This document shows, in pieces, positions 7,848-15,024 of a stretch of DNA of 18,422 nucleotides. This DNA comes from Bacteroidales bacterium UBA3696. GTDB lineage: Bacteria > Bacteroidota > Bacteroidia > Bacteroidales > Paludibacteraceae. The notes under the pieces are model-generated. The model was not told the origin of the DNA. It made no database searches and saw nothing but the letters and a program-made list of their open reading frames with translations. The first letter of the stretch is position 1. The number at the start of each line of letters is the position of its first letter. The stretch lies in assembly GCA_002372135.1 (NCBI GenBank), contig DFIN01000027.1, positions 1 through 18,422 of the forward strand, written 5' to 3'. The position numbers and the translations under genes were made by a program.

Positions 7848-9164
7848 ATGCGTCGTTTAGTAGTAGCGATAACTCTATTTTTGTGGATAAGTATGCCTGC
7901 TTTTGTATGTGGGCAAGAGGTGGATTCGTTGGCAGTGGATACCGCTGCAATGGATAATTTTGCGTTGGATTCCCTATTGGCTCAAACCGTGTCGCTTCAG
8001 ATGGCTGATTCGTTGGCTTCTGTGGAAATTGGCACGGACGATATACTTTGTTTCTTCGACGAAGCCATGGCATGGTTGGATACCACCGATTGCACCTCGT
8101 CGGGTATCTTGTCTGACTTGCCGGATTCGGTCTATAAGGCTCGTTTGCAAGCCCTTCCGTTTGTGATTGAAGTGCCTTACAACGTGGTGGTGCGCGACTT
8201 TATTCACCATTACATCAAACGTGCTAACCGACAGTTAGCCGGTCTATGCCGATTGTCCGAGTACTATTTCCCGATGTTTGAGGATATAATGGCTCGCTAT
8301 GACTTGCCCTACGAATTATGCTACTTGGCTGTGATTGAGTCGGCTCTCAACCCGCAAGCCCATTCGCGGATGGGAGCAGCCGGGTTGTGGCAGTTTATGC
8401 CCTCAACGGGTAAGTTATACGGGTTGGAAATCAATTCGTTGGTGGACGAACGGTTAGACCCGATCCGTTCCACGGAAGCCGCTTGTCGGTACTTGAAGAA
8501 CCTTCACTCGCTCTTCGGCGACTGGAACTTGGCGATAGCGTCTTACAACTGCGGACCGGGAAATGTGAACAAGGCTATTCGTCGGGCAGGCGGCAAACGA
8601 GATTTCTGGTCGATCTATCCTTATTTGCCCCGCGAAACACGTAGTTATCTGCCTATTTTTATTGCTGCCTCGTATGCGATGAACTATGCTGACCAGCACG
8701 GTATATGCCCTGATCCGCACATGCAACCTATTCGTACTGACACAATTATGATTAGCCACCGTATGCACCTGCAGCAGGCTGCGGATATGTTGCATATCGA
8801 TTTGGCGGAATTGCGCCGCTTGAATCCCCAATATGCCAAGGATGTGCTGCCGGGAGGTAAACCGTATGCCCTGTGTTTGCCCATTGAGAAAAGCGGGCTA
8901 TTCATTGACAGGCAAGATACGATCCTCGCTCACCGTGCCGACGAGTTGGTCAATAATCGCCGTGCGGAAATTGACTTGGCTCAACGTACCTCACTTCGTG
9001 GAGGCTATCGAGTGAACGGAGTTACGTATTATAAGGTACGAAAGGGTGATACGTTAGGCGGAATAGCTAAGAAGTACCATGTCAGCGTCAAGCAGTTGCA
9101 GAAATGGAATCATCTGAGCGGCACCAATATACGCGTAGGAAAAACACTCCGCATAGGCGGGTAA
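7848..9164 (+). CDS. mltD: Lytic transglycosylase with LysM (MltD-like)
   Basis: This enzyme cleaves the glycan strand of peptidoglycan between MurNAc and GlcNAc, forming 1,6-anhydro ends, in the periplasm. The 438-residue product has a signal peptide at 1-22 and an Asp/Ser-rich low-complexity spacer to about 85. The SLT catalytic domain spans about 140-290: the catalytic glutamate is E164 in AVIESALNP, followed by GAAGLWQFMPSTGKLYGL (176-193) and ASYNCGPGNV (231-240). A degenerate LysM-like segment lies at about 300-345, and a clear C-terminal LysM at about 394-436 (YYKVRKGDTLGGIAKKY). It begins 22 bases after the DUF5683 stop. The gene symbol is by similarity to MltD; there is no lipobox cysteine, unlike Escherichia coli MltD. 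Confidence 0.92.
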   Translation: MRRLVVAITLFLWISMPAFVCGQEVDSLAVDTAAMDNFALDSLLAQTVSLQMADSLASVEIGTDDILCFFDEAMAWLDTTDCTSSGILSDLPDSVYKARLQALPFVIEVPYNVVVRDFIHHYIKRANRQLAGLCRLSEYYFPMFEDIMARYDLPYELCYLAVIESALNPQAHSRMGAAGLWQFMPSTGKLYGLEINSLVDERLDPIRSTEAACRYLKNLHSLFGDWNLAIASYNCGPGNVNKAIRRAGGKRDFWSIYPYLPRETRSYLPIFIAASYAMNYADQHGICPDPHMQPIRTDTIMISHRMHLQQAADMLHIDLAELRRLNPQYAKDVLPGGKPYALCLPIEKSGLFIDRQDTILAHRADELVNNRRAEIDLAQRTSLRGGYRVNGVTYYKVRKGDTLGGIAKKYHVSVKQLQKWNHLSGTNIRVGKTLRIGG

Positions 9165-9171
9165 AACGAAT

Positions 9172-9501
9172 ATGAACGACGATTCGCAGAAGGTATATTT
9201 CTCCATGCGTGAAACGATAGAGTTGGTAGGAGTGCCGGCTTCTACGTTGCGCTATTGGGAGCAGCAGTTTGAGGGTATCAATCCCCGCAAAGACCAACAC
9301 AAGAACCGCTACTACAGCGAGCGCGACATTGAACTGCTCAAGCAAATCAAGTACCTGCGCGACGAAATGCATATCACCCGTATAGAGGCTATACGGCGCG
9401 AACTGAAATCGCCGGCACGGCGTACTGACCAACGCCAAAAAGCCTACGAGTTGCTGGTCAAAGTAAAAAATGAATTAGAAGCCATACGGGCTGCAATCTA
9501 A
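9172..9501 (+). CDS. Small MerR-family transcriptional regulator
   Basis: This 109-residue protein has a winged helix-turn-helix of the MerR type at about 9-77: FSMRETIELVGVPASTLRYWE (9-30 region), then NRYYSERDIELLKQIKYL (45-62). A short coiled helix follows. There is no effector or metal-binding C-terminal domain and no conserved cysteines, so it does not look like a metal or oxidative-stress sensor. Such short stand-alone MerR proteins are common in Bacteroidota and their targets are mostly unknown. It begins seven bases after mltD, so it is almost certainly co-transcribed. It may act on envelope or division genes (inference). Confidence 0.88.
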   Translation: MNDDSQKVYFSMRETIELVGVPASTLRYWEQQFEGINPRKDQHKNRYYSERDIELLKQIKYLRDEMHITRIEAIRRELKSPARRTDQRQKAYELLVKVKNELEAIRAAI

Positions 9502-9536
9502 AACCCAAACGAGTTACCCTATAAACCCCTAACAAT

Positions 9537-10898
9537 ATGTTTACAGCACAAGACATTGCTCAGTTGGAGCGTCGGGGCATCACTATTGCCCAAGTGGAGG
9601 AACAGTTGCAACGATTTAAGACAGGTTTTCCTGCTTTGGACATAGTGGCACCTGCCGCAGTGGCTAAAAAGCAAGGAATTATCCGTCCGTCCAAGTCGGA
9701 GCAAGCACGGTATATCCGCCTTTGGCAGGAATACCTGAATGAAGGGCATGAAGTAACTAAGTTCGTTCCTGCCAGCGGAGCGGCATCGCGAATGTTCAAA
9801 GACTTGTTCGCTTATCTCGAAACGGGCGAAGAAACGCCGTTTGTGCAAACTTTTTTGACGAATAAAGACCGCTTTGCTTTTGGTTCACAGTTAGCCGATA
9901 AGCAAGGTCGGGATGCTGTACGTTATTTGTTAGAGGATATGCAGTATGGTTCGTTGCCCAAAGGGTTGTTGCTCTTCCATCGTTATCGTAACGGCAACCG
10001 CACACCCGCCGAAGAACATTTGGTAGAGGCGGCTCTCTATGCGGCTACACAGACAACTGACACCAAAGTATGCCGTGTGCATTTTACGGTCAGCGAACAA
10101 CACCTCCCGCTCTTCCGCCAACACATAGCCGAGAGTCTGCCTAAGTGGCAAAAGAAATATGGTGTTAAATATGAGGTTACGTTCTCCGTGCAATTGCCTC
10201 GTACCGATACGATAGCTGCCAACCCCGATGGTACTCCGTTCCGGCAGGCAGACGGCTCGCTGCTCTTCCGTCCGGGCGGGCATGGTGCACTGATAGAAAA
10301 CTTGAATGCCCTGCAAAGTGATATCGTATTCATAAAGAACATAGACAATGTGGTGCCCGATCACCTCAAGCAGCCTACCGTGCATTATAAGCAGGTCTTG
10401 GCAGGCGTTCTGGTGGAAGAGCAGCAGCGTGTGTTCCGCTTGTTGCGCAATCCCCAACTGTCGGCAGAGGAGCGTGCACGTTTGAGTCGTCCTATTCGAG
10501 TATGCGGTGTGGTTCGTAATACGGGTGAACCCGGCGGCGGACCCTTTATCGTGCGTGAAAAAGACGGATCGCTTTCCTATCAGATCTTGGAGTCGTCCCA
10601 AATAAGTGACCCTGAACTCATGGCTCGTTCCACCCACTTTAATCCCGTGGATCTTGTATGTGCCATACGCGACGAAAACGGCAAACCATATCGCTTGCCC
10701 GATTTCGTGGATCCGGATACAGGTTTCTTGTCGCATAAGTCAAAAGACGGAAAAGAACTGTTGGCACTCGAGTTGCCCGGATTATGGAACGGGGCCATGG
10801 CGAAATGGAATACGATATTCGTAGAGGTACCTATTTCTACATTCAATCCCGTTAAGACTGTCAATGACCTCTTGCGTAAACAGCATCAGCCTAAATAA
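9537..10898 (+). CDS. DUF4301 protein, possible sugar-nucleotidyltransferase fold
   Basis: The 453-residue cytoplasmic protein belongs to DUF4301, a family of no assigned function. It has no signal peptide or membrane segment. I see motifs in the order expected of UDP-sugar pyrophosphorylases. FVPASGAASRMFK (76-88) resembles the nucleotide-binding Gly-rich loop (xAxGxxSRM). FRPGGHGALIENL (244-256) resembles the substrate loop PxGHGD. VFIKNIDNVVPD (264-275) resembles the metal-binding N-x-DN motif. GEPGGGPF (330-337) and STHFNPVDLV (about 363-372) add further conserved-looking blocks. A GT-A-type nucleotidyltransferase role is therefore plausible but unproven. It follows the MerR gene after 35 bases and precedes a CYTH triphosphatase. 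The family call is fairly sure; the function is inference. Confidence 0.8.
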   Translation: MFTAQDIAQLERRGITIAQVEEQLQRFKTGFPALDIVAPAAVAKKQGIIRPSKSEQARYIRLWQEYLNEGHEVTKFVPASGAASRMFKDLFAYLETGEETPFVQTFLTNKDRFAFGSQLADKQGRDAVRYLLEDMQYGSLPKGLLLFHRYRNGNRTPAEEHLVEAALYAATQTTDTKVCRVHFTVSEQHLPLFRQHIAESLPKWQKKYGVKYEVTFSVQLPRTDTIAANPDGTPFRQADGSLLFRPGGHGALIENLNALQSDIVFIKNIDNVVPDHLKQPTVHYKQVLAGVLVEEQQRVFRLLRNPQLSAEERARLSRPIRVCGVVRNTGEPGGGPFIVREKDGSLSYQILESSQISDPELMARSTHFNPVDLVCAIRDENGKPYRLPDFVDPDTGFLSHKSKDGKELLALELPGLWNGAMAKWNTIFVEVPISTFNPVKTVNDLLRKQHQPK

Positions 10899-10938
10899 CA
10901 TAGGATTACACTGAATAAACAGGAAAGACGATCATCGT

Positions 10939-11421
10939 ATGAGCCATCAGGAAATAGAGCGTAAGTTCCTCGTCAAGGACGAGTCCTACAAGCAGCAGGC
11001 CACGGCTTGTATTCCTATCTCACAGGGGTATTTGAGCCTCAATGAGCGTTGTTCCGTGCGGGTAAGAAGATGGGGGGAAAAGGGTTTCATTACGGTCAAA
11101 TCGCACGCCGTACAGGGGCAGTTCTCGCGCTTTGAGTGGGAAAAAGAGATTGCCGGACAAGAGGCAGACGAACTGTTGGCTTTGTGTTTGCCCGGAAAGA
11201 TAGAAAAGGTGCGGTGGTTAGTTCCTATGGAAGATGGCTTGACCTGTGAGGTGGATGAGTTTGGCGGTACGAACAAAGGGTTGGTGATAGCGGAAATCGA
11301 ACTTGCGAGCGAAGACCAACCCTATGTGGCTCCGGCTTTCCTTGGCAATGAAGTGACCAATGACCGCCGCTACTTCAATTCCTACCTTAGTCAGCACCCT
11401 TATTGTACGTGGAATGGCTGA
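10939..11421 (+). CDS. CYTH domain triphosphatase-like protein
   Basis: CYTH proteins form a beta-tunnel that binds triphosphate chains. Characterised members are inorganic tripolyphosphatases, thiamine-triphosphatases or class IV adenylate cyclases. The 160-residue product starts with the defining ExExK motif (E5, E7, K9 in QEIERKFLV). Tunnel strands with basic and acidic residues follow: SVRVRRWGEKGFITVKS, FEWEKEI, GLTCEVDEFGG and LVIAEIEL. It covers the whole single-domain bacterial form, with no CHAD domain. It is the last gene before the operon terminator and 40 bases after the DUF4301 gene. A short bacterial CYTH is most likely a triphosphatase rather than a cyclase (inference from the family). 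Confidence 0.9.
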   Translation: MSHQEIERKFLVKDESYKQQATACIPISQGYLSLNERCSVRVRRWGEKGFITVKSHAVQGQFSRFEWEKEIAGQEADELLALCLPGKIEKVRWLVPMEDGLTCEVDEFGGTNKGLVIAEIELASEDQPYVAPAFLGNEVTNDRRYFNSYLSQHPYCTWNG

Positions 11422-11459
11422 AGCCTACCGGCGTCCGGCTTCCGAGTTTGGCGGAAAAG

Positions 11460-11495
11460 AAAAGAGCGTTACCCCATCGGTAACGCTCTTTTTTG
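11460..11495. terminator. Strong bidirectional Rho-independent terminator
   Basis: An 11-bp perfect stem (11463-11473 with 11479-11489) surrounds the loop CCATC. It extends to 14 bp through flanking A and T residues (11460-11492). A T run follows on the + strand and an A-rich run precedes it, so it can stop both the CYTH gene and the convergent minus-strand gene that ends at 11545. Confidence 0.9.
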
Positions 11496-11512
11496 CAAGT
11501 ATTGTCAGTAAA

Positions 11513-11570
11513 TGATTATTTAACCATTTTGCTTTGAACTTTGATTATTTAACGACTTTGCCTTGTGCGT
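11513..11570. repeat. Degenerate 29-bp tandem duplication at the 3' end of the secreted-protein gene
   Basis: Unit 1 (11513-11541) and unit 2 (11542-11570) match at 23 of 29 positions, with a perfect 12-base start TGATTATTTAAC. On the minus strand unit 2 holds the last codons (GKVVK) and the stop of the upstream gene. Unit 1 carries a similar sequence that would read SKMVK-stop, but out of frame and beyond the real stop. Confidence 0.75.
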
Positions 11571-13086
11571 TGAAGAGGTTGTCGCCGCGTTTGATGTAGA
11601 GTTGACCGTCGATGAGCATCTTCTGACCATCTTCCACTTTGTCCATCTCAACCTCTTCGATACCCGTGACAGGCGGTACACCAATAGTGAGTTGAACGGT
11701 GCGATAATACGAGTTCGTACCATTAACCACGATATACAGACTGCCGTTGGCATTGGCTACTTCAGCCGTACCGTCGGTAATGAGGTAGGCTTTGTCAATA
11801 CCGGTTTGACCGTTTATGGTTGTTAATGTGGCTGCATACGATGCATTATAGAACATCTCGTCTCCATCCTGCTCCATACCACCTTTTTGTATGGTGGAAG
11901 CCACGTTTTGTGCGGATACAGAGTATCTACCGGCAGGAATGGCGATTTCTTGATCTACACGATTAGCAAAGAAGTACATATATGCATATTGCTGCCCGTT
12001 GTTGACCTCTACGATAAAGTATTGGCAGTTGTTGAATGTGCCGGTATAATCTTGGGTGGTGAGAGGAGTCATGTTGTCTAACGAGAACACGGCGCGGAAG
12101 TCTTCATCGGTATCATAAATCATGGTCTGAACATCGTTGGTTCCGCTATAGAGAACCATGTGGTAGAGCTTGTTGTCAGCGGTTACGTAGAAATCGAAGC
12201 GACGGGTACCGGGAGCTACTTGCGTAACCGTTCCGTAGAAATTAGTAACGGTCAAATCGGTATAAGTTTCGCCGTCATCTTCCGAAACAGAGAAATATAC
12301 GAGCGTTTGTTTGCCGTCGTTTTCGTCTTCGGTGGTGGCTACATCGTCGTTGCAATACGAACCTATTACTTGGTCGCCATACAGATAAACGAGGAGCGAA
12401 TAAACCTTTTCGTCTGAACCATAACCGGCACCGTTTACATTCCAATAACCTTTGGTAAGGGTGCTTTCATTGACTTCTACGCTATTGCTGAAGCAGGTAA
12501 TTTCGGCTGCGGCAGTGGCAGGAGTCTCGGTCAGCGTAATACGAGCCTTTTCGCAATCCGTGCCATTGTTCACGCAATTATTGTAATACGATTTCCATGC
12601 AGCGTAACCTGTTACTCGACCCGAAAAACCGTAGGTAACTACACCGCCTTGACCGTCAGAAACTTCCCAGTCCGAACCTACTACGTCATATACATCTTCG
12701 CCGGTAGTAACATCCATACCACGAGCAATGATGGACAACTTACCATATTGAACGGCAAATTGTTGTTGACCGGCAAACAAAACAGACGAATAAGTTTGTC
12801 CGCCGTCCGTACCTACGGTATAAACACCGGCGATGGAGTTGTTGCCGCTTGTCTTGATGTCCGCCATAATAATACGTGCACCATTGGCATCAAAGAAATA
12901 AATCTGAAATTCGCCGGCACTACCTTCTTGGTTGAGCGCTACGAAATTAGCAGGTGCGGTGAACTGATAATCCGATTGTGCAACCTTCTGAATAGGTTGT
13001 ACCGGGGCTGCCTTTCTTGCAATAGGCAGGGCGCTTGCGCTCATGGTCAATACCACCGCGCAGAGAAGAGATAAAACTTTCTTCAT
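11545..13086 (-). CDS. Secreted repeat protein with a short C-terminal tail, possible T9SS cargo
   Basis: This 513-residue protein has a clear signal peptide (MKKVLSLLCAVVLTMSASA, 1-19). Up to three related beta-rich modules of roughly 130-150 residues follow. The first and third share the plan AG-x-Y-(S/T)-V..., later ITDGTAEV / ARGMDV and GSLYIVVNG / GKLSI. Such 'AGxY' modules recur in secreted Bacteroidales proteins (from memory). The C-terminus (475-513) starts GIEEVE and continues KMLIDGQLYIKRGD (489-502), then NAQGKVVK (506-513). This short tail resembles the conserved ends of many exported Bacteroidales proteins and may be a type IX sorting signal. The divergent neighbour is porQ. The mature protein is acidic, with many Asn, Thr and Tyr. 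Function is unknown; surface exposure or secretion is inference. Confidence 0.75.
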   Translation of the reverse strand: MKKVLSLLCAVVLTMSASALPIARKAAPVQPIQKVAQSDYQFTAPANFVALNQEGSAGEFQIYFFDANGARIIMADIKTSGNNSIAGVYTVGTDGGQTYSSVLFAGQQQFAVQYGKLSIIARGMDVTTGEDVYDVVGSDWEVSDGQGGVVTYGFSGRVTGYAAWKSYYNNCVNNGTDCEKARITLTETPATAAAEITCFSNSVEVNESTLTKGYWNVNGAGYGSDEKVYSLLVYLYGDQVIGSYCNDDVATTEDENDGKQTLVYFSVSEDDGETYTDLTVTNFYGTVTQVAPGTRRFDFYVTADNKLYHMVLYSGTNDVQTMIYDTDEDFRAVFSLDNMTPLTTQDYTGTFNNCQYFIVEVNNGQQYAYMYFFANRVDQEIAIPAGRYSVSAQNVASTIQKGGMEQDGDEMFYNASYAATLTTINGQTGIDKAYLITDGTAEVANANGSLYIVVNGTNSYYRTVQLTIGVPPVTGIEEVEMDKVEDGQKMLIDGQLYIKRGDNLFNAQGKVVK

Positions 13087-13128
13087 AGTTGTTAATTGTA
13101 ATTAAATTAGTTTTACTAAAATTTGCCG

Positions 13129-13160
13129 CAAAAGTACGGGCATTAACCGATATGTGCAAA
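13129..13160 (-). promoter_or_regulatory. Promoter of the minus-strand secreted-protein gene
   Basis: On the minus strand a -33 TTTG (13157-13160) and a -7 TACTTTTG (13129-13136) are separated by 20 bases, the same spacing as the operon promoter at 47-79. The -7 box is followed by CGGC. Transcription would start near 13123, leaving a leader of about 37 AT-rich bases before the ATG at 13086. Confidence 0.8.
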
Positions 13161-13177
13161 GCAAAAATAAAAAAATA

Positions 13178-13208
13178 TTGTTCACGTACAACGAAAGATG
13201 TACCTTTG
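13178..13208 (+). promoter_or_regulatory. Promoter of porQ, divergent
   Basis: TTG (13178-13180) and TACCTTTG (13201-13208, TAnnTTTG) are separated by 20 bases, and the -7 box is followed by CCGC. The start of transcription should be near 13214, about 19 bases before the proposed TTG start codon. An A-rich 17-base stretch lies between this -33 element and that of the divergent promoter. Confidence 0.78.
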
Positions 13209-13232
13209 CCGCGCAAAAACAAAACGGACACA

Positions 13233-14315
13233 TTGAACAACTACACCTATTATCAAATCAGTACGCACATCCGTCGTTCGTGGTTACGAATAGCGGGGGT
13301 GCTCATCGTGTGGATGACCTGTCAAGTCCCTTTATTCGGGCAAATCAGCGGAGCAGGTAGCAGTGTCTATCATTTTCTTTCGTTGCCTGTATCTTCGCGT
13401 CTGAATGCGTTAGGCGGAGATAATGTGGCGATGCAAGATCGTGAATTGACGATGGCTATGGCTAACCCCGCACTGCTTAACGCGCAGCATCACATGCAGT
13501 TGAGCCTTAACTATGCCTATTTCTACCAAAACACGATGAGCGGGTGCGCCATGTACGCCCATACGCACAAAGAAGTTAACCACATCGCTGCCGGTGTTCA
13601 CTATTTGGATTATGGTACGATGTCTTACGCCGATGTGGCAGGCAATCTGACAGGCGGCAAGTTCGCAGCACGCGATGTACTGATTGACCTTATGTATGCC
13701 CGTCAATTAGGGCAGTTATTCACAGTTGGAGTGGCTCTCAAACCGGTGATGTCTTTCTATGAGCAATACAACTCGCTGGCATTGGCTGCCGATGTGGGAG
13801 GACATTTTCATACGCGCGATTCGTTGTTCCAGTTGGGTATAACGCTTCGCAATATAGGATGGCAACTCAAAGGTTTCTATTCGGAGGAAGGCGGGCAGGT
13901 TCGCGAACAACTGCCGCTAAACCTTGAGATAGGCTTCTCCTACCGCTTCAAGCATGCTCCTATACGTTTGGGTATGACTGCTCATAATTTGCAGCGGTGG
14001 GATCTATCCTACCAAATGACCAATCAACCGGCCGATACCAAAACCGATGTGCAGTGGTATGATATGCTGTTCCGGCATACTATCTTCTTTGTGGATATCG
14101 TTCCTAAGAGCGACCGATTTTACCTTACATTCAGTTACAACCACCGCCGCCGTGCCGAGATGCAACTCAAAGACCAACGCAGTATAGCAGGACTGGCATT
14201 CGGTGCAGGCGTGCGAATCAAGATGGTGCGTGTGGGCTTCGCTCTCTCGCAATATACCAAATCCAATCTCACCTATCAAGCCACCTTAGGTTTGGATATC
14301 AATCAGTTCAAATGA
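13233..14315 (+). CDS. porQ: Type IX secretion system protein PorQ
   Basis: PorQ is an outer-membrane barrel (FadL-like) that anchors PorZ in the T9SS attachment complex with PorU and PorV. This complex cleaves the sorting signal and fixes cargo to the surface. After a signal peptide ending about PLFG-Q (hydrophobic run AGVLIVWMTCQVPLFG), the mature protein shows the family N-terminus SSVYHFLSLPVSSRLNALGG, then NVAMQDRELTMAMANPALL and barrel strands to the end (ATLGLDINQF). TTG 13233 is chosen as start, giving 360 residues. Upstream in-frame starts (ATG 13152, TTG 13089) lie before the promoter's transcription start. ATG 13314 would remove the signal peptide. The stop overlaps cmk as ATGA. 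Confidence 0.88.
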   Translation: MNNYTYYQISTHIRRSWLRIAGVLIVWMTCQVPLFGQISGAGSSVYHFLSLPVSSRLNALGGDNVAMQDRELTMAMANPALLNAQHHMQLSLNYAYFYQNTMSGCAMYAHTHKEVNHIAAGVHYLDYGTMSYADVAGNLTGGKFAARDVLIDLMYARQLGQLFTVGVALKPVMSFYEQYNSLALAADVGGHFHTRDSLFQLGITLRNIGWQLKGFYSEEGGQVREQLPLNLEIGFSYRFKHAPIRLGMTAHNLQRWDLSYQMTNQPADTKTDVQWYDMLFRHTIFFVDIVPKSDRFYLTFSYNHRRRAEMQLKDQRSIAGLAFGAGVRIKMVRVGFALSQYTKSNLTYQATLGLDINQFK

Positions 14316-14995
14316 AACAGATCATTGTAGCAGTTGACGGCTATTCGTCGTGCGGCAAATCGACTATTGCCAAACAGTTAGCCCGCAAAGTAGGCTATCG
14401 CTATATAGACACAGGGGCTATGTATCGCGCGGTGGCGCTGTATGCTTTGCAGCATGGCTTGCTGACCGACCAACAAGTAGTGGAAGCCCTGCCGCTCATT
14501 CGTATTGACTTTTCCATACAAGCAGACGGTAGTCAACATACCCTGCTCAACGGACAAGACGTAGAAACGGCTATTCGTACTTTAGAAGTGGGCAATCGCG
14601 CCTCGCAAGTGTCTGTAATAAAAGAAGTTCGTCAATTCTTAGTACGTCAACAGCAAGCAATGGGTAAAGAGAAAGGTATCGTGATGGATGGCAGAGATAT
14701 AGGTACAGTCGTCTTTCCTGCAGCCGAACTCAAACTCTTCCTCACCGCTTCGCCCGAAGTACGTGCACACAGACGCTATCAAGAACTGCTGGAAAAACAA
14801 AATACAGATGCAGCAGATATTTCTTTTGAGGCAGTGTTGCAGGATGTGAACGACCGAGACTATCGTGATACGCACCGGCAAGAGAGCCCGCTCAGACAAG
14901 CGGAGGATGCTGTGGTCATTGACAATTCACAACTGACCAAGGACGAACAGATGGAGCACGTTTACCGATTGTTTGCACAACGTTGCTGCGGATAA
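14312..14995 (+). CDS. cmk: Cytidylate kinase
   Basis: The enzyme phosphorylates CMP and dCMP with ATP in the cytoplasm for pyrimidine nucleotide salvage and supply. The 227-residue product has the Bacteroidota-style P-loop GYSSCGKST (10-18), IDTGAMYRA (32-40), and VMDGRDIGTVVFP (124-136). A lid region with RAHRRYQEL and DVNDRDYRDTHRQESPL holds the arginines that bind phosphate. Length is normal for the family. It is translationally coupled to porQ by a four-base overlap, a pairing I recall from other Bacteroidales. Very secure. Confidence 0.96.
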   Translation: MKQIIVAVDGYSSCGKSTIAKQLARKVGYRYIDTGAMYRAVALYALQHGLLTDQQVVEALPLIRIDFSIQADGSQHTLLNGQDVETAIRTLEVGNRASQVSVIKEVRQFLVRQQQAMGKEKGIVMDGRDIGTVVFPAAELKLFLTASPEVRAHRRYQELLEKQNTDAADISFEAVLQDVNDRDYRDTHRQESPLRQAEDAVVIDNSQLTKDEQMEHVYRLFAQRCCG

Positions 14996-15024
14996 TAAAG
15001 CGAGAATAAAGAAGGGGACAGGAA

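Noticed and set aside
7876..7883. TATTTTTG inside mltD as a promoter -7 box
   Set aside because: There is no TTTG about 19-21 bases upstream, and it codes for the signal peptide.
9930..10736. Minus-strand open frame of 268 codons opposite the DUF4301 gene
   Set aside because: It has no domain or signal features and lies wholly within a conserved-family gene.
13178..13191. TTGT...ACAA around CACGT considered as a parS-like site
   Set aside because: The centre is not a palindrome and it departs from the TGTTnCACGTGAAACA consensus. It coincides with the porQ -33 region. No other parS candidate was seen by eye.
13089..13232. N-terminal extension of PorQ by 48 residues
   Set aside because: It would put a basic segment before the signal peptide, and its DNA contains the two divergent promoters.
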